From Bradyrhizobium sp. AT1 (GTDB lineage Bacteria; Pseudomonadota; Alphaproteobacteria; Rhizobiales; Xanthobacteraceae), in assembly GCF_001590795.1 (NCBI RefSeq), contig NZ_JXDL01000001.1, positions 6,924,999 through 6,988,998 of the forward strand: DNA of 64,000 nucleotides, in the 5' to 3' direction. Positions 45,244-53,551 of this stretch are shown one piece after another (position 1 is the stretch's first letter; each line of letters begins with the position of its first letter). The position numbers and the translations under genes are program-made. The notes under the pieces are model-generated. The model saw nothing but the letters and a program-made list of their open reading frames with translations, ran no database searches and was not told the origin of the DNA.

Positions 45244-45279
45244 CGCAGCCCCCGACCGTCGATCCTGCGCAAGCGGGAC

Positions 45280-48200
45280 TCACCGTTCACTCGGCGGCCG
45301 GGGTAACTCGCTGGCAGGCAATGGCTTGCTCTTCATCAGCTCCCGCAGGTGCTGGAAAGTCACGTAGAGCATCGGCACCAGGAAGATTCCGATCGAGCTT
45401 GCCGCGAGCATGCCCGCGAACACTGCCGTACCGACAGCCCTGCGGCTGAGCTCCGCGGCGCCGGTCGCGATCACGAGCGGCAGGAGACCAAGGATGAAGG
45501 CGACGGAGGTCATCATGACCGCGCGGAAGCGCATATGCGCGCCCTGGACCGCGGCGTCGTCGAGCGCCACGCCTGCCTCGCGTCGCTCCTTGGCGAATTC
45601 GACGATCAGAATGCCGTTCTTGGCGGCGAGCGCAATCAGCACCACCAGCCCGATCTGGCCGTAGAGGTCGAGATTGAGGCCTGCGAGATTGATGCCGACA
45701 TAGGAGCCGAGCACGCCGACGACGACGGACAGCAGCACCGGGATCGGGATCACCGTGCTCTCATAGAGCGCCACCAGGAACAAATAGGCAAACAGCACGG
45801 CAAGCATCAGCACGATGCCGGTCTGGCCGGCGGCCTGCTGCTCCTGATAGGCGGTGCCGGTCCACGCAAAGCTGTAACCGTCAGGCAGTACGGCATTGGA
45901 GACATCGGCCATCGCAGCCATTGCGGTGCCTGAAGAGACCCCGGGCGCCGGGCTGCCGTTCACCGTCACCGAGCGGTAATTGTTGTAGCGGGTGATCACC
46001 TGGGGGCCAGTCACGATCCTGATCCCGGCCAGTGATCTGATCGGCACCATCTGCCCGGTGCTATTGCGCAGATAGATGCGCCAGATGTCCGAGATATCGC
46101 CGCGATCGAATGCTTCGCCCTGGACGTTGACCTGCCAGGTGCGGCCAAACCGGTTGAAATTGTTGACGTAGATGCCGCCGAGCGTCGCCTGCAGGGCGGT
46201 GAAGATGTCGCTGATCCCTACTCCGAGCGCCTGCGCCTTGCCACGGTCGATGTCGAGATGGATGGACGGATTGGTCGCGGTGAACGTGGAAAAGACCCGC
46301 GCCAGACGAGGATCGGCATTGGCGGCGCCGATCAGCGCGTTGGTGACGCTCGAGATCTCGGCCGGGCTCTGCCCTTCCAATGCCTGGAGCTGGTATTCGA
46401 AGCCGCCGCCGGTGGAGAGACCGATGATCGGTGGCAGGTTGAACGGCAGCACATTGGCCTGTCGGATCTGCGCGCCGACCGCGAAAGTCTGCCGGATCAG
46501 CGCTTGCGCGGAATTCGTTGCTGCCTTGCGATCGGCAAATGGCTTCAAGCGAGTGACGACGAGGGCGCTGTTCGATTCCGATGCGCCGTCGAGCAGGGAA
46601 AAGCCGACGATGGCCAGGACGTGGTCCACGGCCGGCAGCTGCTTGAGGACGGCTTCGACCTGCCGGGTGACCTCGCTGGTTCGCGCCACCGACGCACCGT
46701 CCGGCAGTTGGACCGAGGTAAAGAAGGCGCCCTGATCTTCCTCGGGCAGGAAACCCGTCGGCGTGATCAGCGACATGCCGAAGACGCCGGCGGCCAGCAG
46801 CGCGACGAACAGGAGAGAGAGGCCGGCCACGCGCACGAGACGCCGGACGCCGCTGCTGTAGCGGTCACGAATCCAATCGATTGAGCCGAGGACGCGGCCC
46901 ATGATGCCGCGCCTGGGACCGGTGTGGCGCAGGAACAGCGCGCACAGGGCAGGTGACAGTGTCAGCGCGTTCAACGCCGAAATCATCATCGCGGCGCTGA
47001 TCGTCACCGCGAACTGGCGAAATAGCGTTCCGGAAACGCCTGGAATGAATGCGATGGGTACGAAGACCGACAGCAGCACCAGGGTGATCGCGATGATCGG
47101 CGCGGTGATCTGCGTCATGGCCTTCTTGCTGGCCTCGGTGGAGGAAAGGGTGGGCTCCTCCTCCATCACCCGTTCGACGTTCTCGACGACGACGATGGCG
47201 TCGTCCACGACGATGCCGATCGCGAGCACCATCGCCAGCAGGGAGACCGTGTTGGCGGAATAGCCCAGCACCAGCAGGACGGCGAAAGTGCCAATCAGGC
47301 TCACGGGAACCGCGATCGCGGGGACCACCGTGGCCCGGAGATTGCCGAGGAAGAGGTACACCACGATCACGACCAGCACGAAGGCTTCGCCCAGCGTCTG
47401 CAGCACTTCCGCGATGGTGTCGCGGACGAAGCTCGTGGAATCGTATTGCACCAGGTAGCTCAGTCCGGTGGGGAAGTGCTGCGACAGCCGCTGCATCGTC
47501 GCCGCCACGGCCTGTGCGGTGGTCACCGCATTGGCGCCCGGCGCCAGATAAATCGCGACCGGAACGGCCGCGCGCCCGTCGATCCGCGCTTCGCTGTCGA
47601 GGTTCTGTGCGCCCATCTCGACGCGAGCAACGTCCTTCACCAGCAGGGACGAGCCGTCCGGGTTGGCACGCAGCACGATATCAGCGAATTGATCGACGGT
47701 TGCGAGCCTGCCCAGGGTTTGCACGTTGAACTGGAATTGCTGGTCATCGCTGATCGGCCGCGCCCCGATGCGGCCGACCGGGGCCTGGATGCTTTGCGTG
47801 CGAATTGCGGCAATGACATCCGACGGCGTGAGATTGAGGCTGGTAAGCCGCTGCGTGTCGAACCAGATCCGCATCGAGTAGTTCATCTTGGCGAACAGGT
47901 TGGCCTGGCCCACCCCCGGGGTGCTCGCGATCGCATCGAGTACGTTGATGATGGCGTAGTTCGTGATGAACAGCGGGTCCTGCTCGCCATTGGCGCTGTA
48001 AAGAACGAGGAATTGCAGGATCGACGAGGACCGTTTGCGGACCGTTACCCCCTGCTGCTGCACTTCGGTCGGCAACTGCGACAGCGCGCTCTGCACGCGG
48101 TTGTTGACATTGACGGTGTTGATGTCGGGGTTTGTGCCGAGCGCGAACGAAACCGTCAGCGTGTAGCTGCCGTCGCTGGCGCTGGTCGATTTCATGTAGA

Positions 48201-48429
48201 GCGCGCGGTCGACGCCGATGATCTGTGCCTCCAAGGGCTGGGCGACGCTGCTCTCGACGACGTCGGCGGACGCTCCCGGGAAGGTGCCGGAGACGGTGAC
48301 CTGTGGGGGCACGATGTCCGGAAATTGTGCCACCGGGATCTGCATCAGCGCCAGCGCGCCGGCGATGGTGATGATGAAGGCGATCACCATCGCCAGCCGG
48401 GGACGATCGATGAAGACAGCGGACATCAT
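45280..48429 (-). CDS. RND efflux pump permease, HAE1/AcrB family
   Basis: A 1049-aa inner-membrane proton antiporter that would export hydrophobic compounds as the trimeric core of a tripartite pump. The start is set by a 4-bp ATGA overlap with the adaptor gene upstream. The N terminus MSAVFIDRPRLAMVIAFIIT, the PDI/PPQVTVSG stretch and the proton-relay pair in GIVVDDAIVVVENVER (Asp pair near residue 405, at the AcrB 407/408 position) are all present. Length matches the family. No outer-membrane channel gene follows; the gene ends 36 bp from the convergent giant RTX gene with no clear hairpin between them. Confidence 0.95.
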   Translation of the reverse strand: MMSAVFIDRPRLAMVIAFIITIAGALALMQIPVAQFPDIVPPQVTVSGTFPGASADVVESSVAQPLEAQIIGVDRALYMKSTSASDGSYTLTVSFALGTNPDINTVNVNNRVQSALSQLPTEVQQQGVTVRKRSSSILQFLVLYSANGEQDPLFITNYAIINVLDAIASTPGVGQANLFAKMNYSMRIWFDTQRLTSLNLTPSDVIAAIRTQSIQAPVGRIGARPISDDQQFQFNVQTLGRLATVDQFADIVLRANPDGSSLLVKDVARVEMGAQNLDSEARIDGRAAVPVAIYLAPGANAVTTAQAVAATMQRLSQHFPTGLSYLVQYDSTSFVRDTIAEVLQTLGEAFVLVVIVVYLFLGNLRATVVPAIAVPVSLIGTFAVLLVLGYSANTVSLLAMVLAIGIVVDDAIVVVENVERVMEEEPTLSSTEASKKAMTQITAPIIAITLVLLSVFVPIAFIPGVSGTLFRQFAVTISAAMMISALNALTLSPALCALFLRHTGPRRGIMGRVLGSIDWIRDRYSSGVRRLVRVAGLSLLFVALLAAGVFGMSLITPTGFLPEEDQGAFFTSVQLPDGASVARTSEVTRQVEAVLKQLPAVDHVLAIVGFSLLDGASESNSALVVTRLKPFADRKAATNSAQALIRQTFAVGAQIRQANVLPFNLPPIIGLSTGGGFEYQLQALEGQSPAEISSVTNALIGAANADPRLARVFSTFTATNPSIHLDIDRGKAQALGVGISDIFTALQATLGGIYVNNFNRFGRTWQVNVQGEAFDRGDISDIWRIYLRNSTGQMVPIRSLAGIRIVTGPQVITRYNNYRSVTVNGSPAPGVSSGTAMAAMADVSNAVLPDGYSFAWTGTAYQEQQAAGQTGIVLMLAVLFAYLFLVALYESTVIPIPVLLSVVVGVLGSYVGINLAGLNLDLYGQIGLVVLIALAAKNGILIVEFAKERREAGVALDDAAVQGAHMRFRAVMMTSVAFILGLLPLVIATGAAELSRRAVGTAVFAGMLAASSIGIFLVPMLYVTFQHLRELMKSKPLPASELPRPPSER

Positions 48430-49667
48430 GGCCTGTCACCCGCCCGGCCGGTCTTGCCGGAGGTGCTGGGAGCTGCTTGCGGGTTCGCACCGTCCGCAGC
48501 CTTCATGCTCGACAGGATCAGTGGACTTGCCGGCCCCGGCGAAACGACCTGGCCGGGGCGAATCCGCTGCAGGCCTTCGACGATCACCCTGTCGCCGGCC
48601 GCGAGTCCTGTGATGACCGCTGCGATGGTCGGGGTCGATTGTCCGAGCTGGATGCGGCGCTGCTCGGCCTTGTTGTCGGCGCCGACAACGAGAACATAGT
48701 CGCCCTGCTGGTCCGAGAGCACGGCGGAGCGCGGGATCGCCAGCACCTCGATCGGCTGAACGCCCTCCAGCACGACGGTCACGAACTCGCCGTCGGTCAG
48801 TTCGTGAACGGTGACGCCGGCCGCCGAGGACGTCCGCAGGATAGGATTGCCGATCTCGCCGCGTACGGTGATCGTGTCCGTGTTCTGAGCGATGGTGTTG
48901 TCGACGAAATTCAGCTTGCCGGACTGGCCGTACATCCGGCCGTCGGGCAGTCGCAGCCTGATGACGACGGCTTCCAGGCCGCCTCGCGGCCCGTATCGTT
49001 CCCGCAGTTCCAGTCCCTGGCGCAGCGGTACGGGGAAGGTGACGTACATCGGGTCCTGGCTGACGATGGTGGTCAGCACGCCCGAGCTTGGGCCGACGAC
49101 GTTGCCCTCCGTCAATGCCGTGCGTCCGATCTTGCCGGCGATCGGTGCACTGATCCTGGTGTAGTCGAGATTGATCCGGGAGGCCTGGACCTGGGCTTGT
49201 GCGGCCTGGACCTGGGCTTCGAGACTGAGCTGGTTCGCGATGGCGGCGTCGTAAGTGGATTGTTGCCCGGCAGGGCCCCCGAGCAGGGTTCGCGCACGTT
49301 CCGTCGTCTGCTTGGCGTTGTCGAGAGTCGCTTGAAGCTGCGCTACCTGCGCCTGTTTCGAGGCGAGATCCGCTTCGAAGGGGCCCCGCTCCAGCCGGTA
49401 AAGCTCATCGCCCTTGCTGATCTCGGCGCCTTCCTCGAACAGGCGACGTTCCAGAAATGCGGTGACGCGCGCGACGACATTGACCCGATTGATCGCCTCG
49501 ATCCGCCCGAGAAATTCACTGCTCTCGGTGATCGGTCGCCTGGTCGCCTCTACGACGCCGACCGCGGGTGGGCCCGGCGCGGCGGGTTGGGTCCGGGCCA
49601 GCCCGCCGGCGATGATCGTCAGCAGAGTTGTCGCCAGAAGCCTGACCGAGACGCCAGCAAGGGTCAT
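48426..49667 (-). CDS. RND efflux periplasmic adaptor (MexA/AcrA type)
   Basis: Membrane fusion protein partnering the permease gene it overlaps by 4 bp. I prefer ATG 49667, which gives 413 aa and a normal signal sequence (MTLAGVSVRLLATTLLTIIA); a GTG at 49712 would add 15 residues with two acidic residues in front of it. The mature protein has the lipoyl half INRVNVVARVTAFLERRLFEEG, an alpha-helical hairpin rich in Gln and Ala, the second lipoyl half DYTRISAPIAGKIGRT and the beta-barrel with LRLPDGR. The C-terminal tail is rich in Pro, Ser and Gly. Transcription probably starts upstream of the small membrane protein gene at 49977. Confidence 0.92.
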   Translation of the reverse strand: MTLAGVSVRLLATTLLTIIAGGLARTQPAAPGPPAVGVVEATRRPITESSEFLGRIEAINRVNVVARVTAFLERRLFEEGAEISKGDELYRLERGPFEADLASKQAQVAQLQATLDNAKQTTERARTLLGGPAGQQSTYDAAIANQLSLEAQVQAAQAQVQASRINLDYTRISAPIAGKIGRTALTEGNVVGPSSGVLTTIVSQDPMYVTFPVPLRQGLELRERYGPRGGLEAVVIRLRLPDGRMYGQSGKLNFVDNTIAQNTDTITVRGEIGNPILRTSSAAGVTVHELTDGEFVTVVLEGVQPIEVLAIPRSAVLSDQQGDYVLVVGADNKAEQRRIQLGQSTPTIAAVITGLAAGDRVIVEGLQRIRPGQVVSPGPASPLILSSMKAADGANPQAAPSTSGKTGRAGDRP

Positions 49668-49722
49668 TGTGCGCTCATTGCAACCGGGCTCGAGACCGGT
49701 CCGGTGGTTCACCGGCGCCTCG

Positions 49723-49977
49723 TTACTCCCGCGGTGTTCGATCGCTGCGCACGGGCTCGTCGTAACCCTTGCGGCGGCTATAGAACATCAGTGCGATCAG
49801 GCCGCAGCCGGACACCAGCATCAAGATGGCAGCTCCTGCCAGGATGGCGTTGCGATAAAACGGCATCGATGGCGTTTCCTGCCATACCGCCACGGAGTAC
49901 CAGGTCGTCATAACGAGAAGCGCTGCGAGGATGGCTCCAAGAAGCCATTGATTGGTGTGGCGCACGATCGCCTCCAT
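49723..49977 (-). CDS. Small membrane protein with two transmembrane segments
   Basis: An 84-aa protein. Residues about 11-32 (WLLGAILAALLVMTTWYSVAV) and 43-66 (NAILAGAAILMLVSGCGLIAL) are hydrophobic; the C-terminal end is basic and cytosolic in style (YSRRKGYDEP). It is just upstream of the efflux adaptor gene, 10 bp from the alternative GTG start, so it may be cotranscribed. I recognise no family; a role with the pump is only suggested by position. Confidence 0.7.
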   Translation of the reverse strand: MEAIVRHTNQWLLGAILAALLVMTTWYSVAVWQETPSMPFYRNAILAGAAILMLVSGCGLIALMFYSRRKGYDEPVRSDRTPRE

Positions 49978-50039
49978 CGTCTGGTTGGGGTTGCTTGGCC
50001 TTCACAACCCATCGGCCGCCTGCGGATTGCGTAAGGGAC

Positions 50040-50318
50040 CTAGCGCCACTGCCATCCGCAGCGACGACGACCGCGATGCCACCAGCAAACCCAGCGGCGC
50101 CTGCGCGGTCGCCGGCGGCCCCAGCCAGGATGAGGCGGCGGTCCCCATTGTGTCCGCGTCAGGAGATCCGACGGGCCGGCGGTCTGGCCGAGCACGGGGG
50201 CGATCGGCATCGCTTCCGCGACCGCAATGAAGCGAACGCCGATGGTGCCTATCGCCGCGGCAGCTACCGCATTTTTGGCAAGGCCAAGGAAAGCGCGACG
50301 GTTGGGGGTGTCCATCAT
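50040..50318 (-). CDS. Small exported protein with Tat-like signal and Arg/Trp-rich tail
   Basis: A 92-aa protein. AAGGAG lies 6 bases before the first of two adjacent ATGs. The N terminus NRRAFLGLAKNAVAAAAIGT has a twin-arginine pattern followed by a hydrophobic run and an Ala-x-Ala-like site near AEAMP. The tail from about residue 58 is dominated by Gly, Pro, Arg and Trp (HPGWGRRRPRRRRWVCWWHR), ending CGWQWR. I recall such proteins from Bradyrhizobium but no assigned function. It lies 15 bp downstream of the hdeD-like gene, so it is probably in one operon with it. Confidence 0.7.
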   Translation of the reverse strand: MMDTPNRRAFLGLAKNAVAAAAIGTIGVRFIAVAEAMPIAPVLGQTAGPSDLLTRTQWGPPPHPGWGRRRPRRRRWVCWWHRGRRRCGWQWR

Positions 50319-50333
50319 CTTCTTCTCCTTAAG

Positions 50334-50891
50334 TTACGCAGCCCGCCGCACGGACTGAAGCGCGTATAGCAGCCAGGCAAGGCCGTGCGAGATCAGGTCG
50401 ACGCCAAGCAGGAAACCGAGGATCCACAAGCTCATGGTGGGGAAGCTGAACAGGATCAGCGCGCCAGCGACCACCCCGAAGACGCCGGAGATCAGCATCA
50501 TCCAACCGTTCTGGCTCCAATGAGCGAAGCTCAGTATGGATCGAATGACGCCTGAGGCGATCAGGATCGCGCCGAGGAAATAAGTGAGGATCAAAGCGCC
50601 GGAGGCGGGCTGGGTCAGCAGCACGAGCCCGAAGGCGACGTAGAGGGCGCCGAGCAGGATCTGCCACAGAAAGCCGCCCCATCCTTTGGTCCAGAGGGCG
50701 TGGGCGATCTCGAACGCGCCGGCCGCGATCGCCGTCAATCCGATCAGCTTCACGCTGATGATGGTCGCGAACGCCACATCGCTGAGAGCTGCGATACCGG
50801 CAGCGATCATGACGATGCCCAGCAGAGCGCAGACCCACAGGGGTGGAGGGCCCAGAGCTGCGATGCCGGGCCGGCTGTCATAGACTGTCAT
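50334..50891 (-). CDS. HdeD/DUF308 family acid-resistance membrane protein
   Basis: A 185-aa protein with six hydrophobic segments and the DUF308 pattern: PPLWVCALLGIVMIAAGIAAL, GGFLWQILLGALYVAFGLVL, LTYFLGAILIASG and MMLISGVFGVVAGALIL. In E. coli, HdeD contributes to acid resistance at high cell density. AGGAG is 6 bases before the ATG. Arginine deiminase and antiporters further right fit an acid-stress theme. The exact molecular role of the family is unknown. Confidence 0.88.
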   Translation of the reverse strand: MTVYDSRPGIAALGPPPLWVCALLGIVMIAAGIAALSDVAFATIISVKLIGLTAIAAGAFEIAHALWTKGWGGFLWQILLGALYVAFGLVLLTQPASGALILTYFLGAILIASGVIRSILSFAHWSQNGWMMLISGVFGVVAGALILFSFPTMSLWILGFLLGVDLISHGLAWLLYALQSVRRAA

Positions 50892-51030
50892 GCCACGCTC
50901 CTGATCTCCTGGTGATCGCCACCCCGACGCGACCGTAGCTTCGGAGCCGGAGCATCGACATCCGACGAAACCCTGAACGACCGTGCGGGAATGTTCGCAT
51001 GGAGTCTCGGGAGGGCTCCCCGTGAGCGAA

Positions 51031-51516
51031 CTACCGCCTGCCGCGCGGACCCAGAGTCAGGTTGGTCACGCCCGCCGCGAGATTGATTCCGATCGATCGC
51101 TCGATCGACAGCGGCTGCAACATCACGCTCCGGCGCGAGCCGCCAATCAGGACGTTGGCTCCGAGGCCGGGGCCGAATGCGATACTGCCGCTCGCGCCCA
51201 CATAGTTTCCTCGCAGCGTAGCGGGGCCGATCCGCGAATTCTTGGCGAAGACGGCCCAGGAGAGAGAGCCCGCCGAGGTCACTCCCAGGTCGAGCCCAAC
51301 GCGCCTGATGCGTCCCTCATAGATGTATTGTCGAGGGGGCCTGCGTGCATAGAAGAAAGTACAGCGCAGCGATTGCGCCGATCCAAGGACCAGGCCCACG
51401 CGCGGGGAGCTGAGGCACAACAGCCTGCCGACCCGGAATGTGTCGGCGCGGGCGGGGGAGGCGGCGCAGCAAAGCAACGCGCATCCGGCAACGCAAAGGA
51501 ACCGCATCATTCGCAT
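51031..51516 (-). CDS. DUF992 domain exported protein
   Basis: A 161-aa protein with an N-terminal signal peptide (MRFLCVAGCALLCCAASPARA) and the DUF992 blocks: VGRLLCLSSPRVGLVLG, LRCTFF, YEGRIRRVGLDLGVTSAGSL, and GANVLIGGSRRSVMLQPLSI near the end. GGAGG lies 5 bases before the ATG, and the start directly follows the stop of the upstream membrane protein gene. The function of the family is unknown; it is common in Rhizobiales, usually in the periplasm. Confidence 0.88.
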   Translation of the reverse strand: MRMMRFLCVAGCALLCCAASPARADTFRVGRLLCLSSPRVGLVLGSAQSLRCTFFYARRPPRQYIYEGRIRRVGLDLGVTSAGSLSWAVFAKNSRIGPATLRGNYVGASGSIAFGPGLGANVLIGGSRRSVMLQPLSIERSIGINLAAGVTNLTLGPRGRR

Positions 51517-52125
51517 TCAAGCCTCCATCTGGTTTTTCATGGACGCGGCCGCAGGCCGGCGGTCCTGGCGAAGCCAGAAAGTGATGCCGAGGCCGATCAG
51601 CAGCACCGCGCCAAGCAGGAAGAAGAAGACAGATTGCTTCAGCCAGGATATCGCCGGGACGGTCACGCCCATCGCAAGGCCGAGAAACGAGATTTGTAGC
51701 GACAGAAGGCTGACGCCCGCGAGGAAGGTGCCGAGCGCGAGCAACGTCAGCAGCACCAAGCCGGTTGCCGGTGTCGGAAGCAATTGCTGCACCCCCGACA
51801 TCAGCATGATGTTCATCGTGACCAGGACGGCGATCCAGTGCAGCGCCTGGGTCCAGATCAATCGGAGCTGGGCGTCCTTGCCTTGCGTCTCCGGCCATTT
51901 CGTGACGACGCAGACCGCTCCGATGGCGAGCGCCAGGAATTCCCAGTAGCCGACGAGAGGCTGGTGGGAGACGTTGGTATAGGCGACGCCCGCGACAGCG
52001 AGCACCAGCGCCACCACGTAAGGGAGCTGCTGCCACAGGAAATGAGCCATCCTGAATTGAGGTGGGGCAGGCTCCGTGCCCTCGTTCCGTTGTAGATCGA
52101 TCTCGCTCATGGGCCATCCATTCAT
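51517..52125 (-). CDS. Polytopic membrane protein, unknown function
   Basis: A 202-aa protein when started at ATG 52125, which overlaps the stop of the AI-2E family gene as ATGA; ATG 52110 (MSEIDLQRNEG) is an alternative, with a better-looking GGAT site. Five or six hydrophobic segments follow, for example LPYVVALVLAVAGVAYTN and LVLLTLLALGTFLAGVSLL. I do not recognise the family. Coupling to the permease gene upstream and adjacency to the DUF992 gene point to one transcript of three genes. Confidence 0.75.
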   Translation of the reverse strand: MNGWPMSEIDLQRNEGTEPAPPQFRMAHFLWQQLPYVVALVLAVAGVAYTNVSHQPLVGYWEFLALAIGAVCVVTKWPETQGKDAQLRLIWTQALHWIAVLVTMNIMLMSGVQQLLPTPATGLVLLTLLALGTFLAGVSLLSLQISFLGLAMGVTVPAISWLKQSVFFFLLGAVLLIGLGITFWLRQDRRPAAASMKNQMEA

Positions 52126-53243
52126 GATCTGTTGCTGCTGAAGGTCGGCTTGAGGTCGTCGCCGAGATAGTCCTCGACGTAGAATCGGATGATCGCGACA
52201 CGGCCGATCGCGACCAGGGGCATGGCCATCGCAATGCCCAGGACGCCGAACAGCGCGCCAAGCATGACGATCGCGACCAGTGTCCAGGCAGGGGGGATCT
52301 CGACCGCCTGACGTTGGATCAGCGGGCCGATCACGTAGCCTTCGATCGACTGAATGATTGTGTAGATGAGCACGGCCCAGATCAGCAGCGAGCCGCCGAG
52401 CGGCATCGCGACCAGCGCGATCGGAACCGCCGCCACGATCGGTCCGAGATATGGAATGAAGTTCGACAAGCCCGCTTGCAGTCCAAGCACAAGTGGTCCC
52501 GGCAGCCCAACCAGATAGAGTGCGACCCAGACGCACACCGTCATGAGCACGATCCGGATGAGCTGTCCGATCAGCCACAGCCGCATCACGCTGCCCATCT
52601 CGTCCATCACCACTCTCGTTCGCGCGCGATAGGGTCGCTTCACCAGCATGACCAGGCTGTCGCGATGGCTGGTCGGATCGAAGGCGAAGAGGATTCCGAG
52701 GAATACGATGACGAGTGCGCCGGTCAGAAGGCTCGATGCTCCGCCGAGCAGGAATTGGGCGTGGCTGAGAAAGCGCCCCTGATCCGAGAATAGCCATTGC
52801 GCAAAGTCGCGGCCCCATTCCGGGCCGAGCAGATCTACGCCGTATGACAGCAGATGCTGCTGCAGGACGTCGATCTGGCTGTCCATGACCTTCAGCAGGA
52901 GGCGCGTCTGCTCCGGTAGCTTGCCGGCGCCCCATAGCAGTCCAAATGCCGACAGGGCCGAGAACAGCAGCAGGACCAGCGTCAGCCGCCAGGCGCGAGC
53001 GAGCGGAACGACCGGGGCGAGCGCCCTTGCGCAGGCATCGAGAAATGCGCCAAACAACACGCCTGCAAAGATGAGCAGGAGACTGGATACTGTCTGCCAT
53101 GCCAGAAACAGGAAAACACAGGCGGCGAGCAGGCTGAGCCCGGTCGCGAGAACGCCGCGCCCGTCGTGCTCCGGCAGGCCGGTGGAATCGTCGTGTGGAA
53201 GGGGGTCGCGAAGCCGCCCCGGCCCTGTCCTGGAATCGCTCAT
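52122..53243 (-). CDS. AI-2E transporter family permease
   Basis: A 373-aa membrane protein from ATG 53243; a TTG at 53255 would add four residues. It has about eight hydrophobic segments, with the family's long amphipathic central region (LLLKVMDSQIDVLQQHLLSY) and the signature LSNFIPYLGPIVAAVPIALVA followed by YVIGPLIQRQAVEIPP. Members include TqsA, linked to autoinducer-2 export, and sodium/proton antiporters; the substrate here cannot be told. The gene overlaps the next membrane protein gene by 4 bp. Confidence 0.92.
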   Translation of the reverse strand: MSDSRTGPGRLRDPLPHDDSTGLPEHDGRGVLATGLSLLAACVFLFLAWQTVSSLLLIFAGVLFGAFLDACARALAPVVPLARAWRLTLVLLLFSALSAFGLLWGAGKLPEQTRLLLKVMDSQIDVLQQHLLSYGVDLLGPEWGRDFAQWLFSDQGRFLSHAQFLLGGASSLLTGALVIVFLGILFAFDPTSHRDSLVMLVKRPYRARTRVVMDEMGSVMRLWLIGQLIRIVLMTVCVWVALYLVGLPGPLVLGLQAGLSNFIPYLGPIVAAVPIALVAMPLGGSLLIWAVLIYTIIQSIEGYVIGPLIQRQAVEIPPAWTLVAIVMLGALFGVLGIAMAMPLVAIGRVAIIRFYVEDYLGDDLKPTFSSNRS

Positions 53244-53284
53244 GGATCGGTCCAATCGCGAGGGTGGATGATCGTTCGCGGCAG

Positions 53285-53521
53285 CTAGGTGCGAACGCGC
53301 CGGCTGCCAAAGTGCGGATGCTTTCCGCCGCGATGACGCCAGTAGCGGTGCTTGGTCGGATTGGTGTTGGTGTTGGGCGCCACGGTCTTCGGCGCCGATG
53401 CGCCGGTGCCCTTCGGCGCCAGCTCCTTGTCAGTCGTCTGGGCCAGCAACGGGGTTGGAGATCCGGCAGCCGCGACCAACCCGCCCAGGATCAGGGCGCC
53501 CAAGATGGCTCGAATGCTCAT
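53285..53521 (-). CDS. Small exported protein
   Basis: A 78-aa protein from the ATG at 53521, chosen because GGAGG lies 5 bases before it; ATG 53533 would overlap that site. There is an N-terminal signal sequence (IRAILGALILGGLVAAAG, cleavage near LLAQ), then a Thr, Asn and Pro-rich linker and a basic His/Arg tail (KHRYWRHRGGKHPHF). I recognise no family. Confidence 0.65.
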   Translation of the reverse strand: MSIRAILGALILGGLVAAAGSPTPLLAQTTDKELAPKGTGASAPKTVAPNTNTNPTKHRYWRHRGGKHPHFGSRRVRT

Positions 53522-53551
53522 ATTCGCCTCCATGCAGCCAGGGACAACGGC

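Noticed and set aside
2076..45243. Outer-membrane TolC-like channel for the type I system
   Set aside because: Looked for between the adaptor gene and the giant gene; no candidate present, so it must be encoded elsewhere.
52126..53310. N-terminal part of a 597-codon minus frame covering the AI-2E gene
   Set aside because: Only the last about 200 codons are a membrane protein; the rest overlaps the AI-2E permease in another frame and is Arg/Ala-rich shadow sequence.
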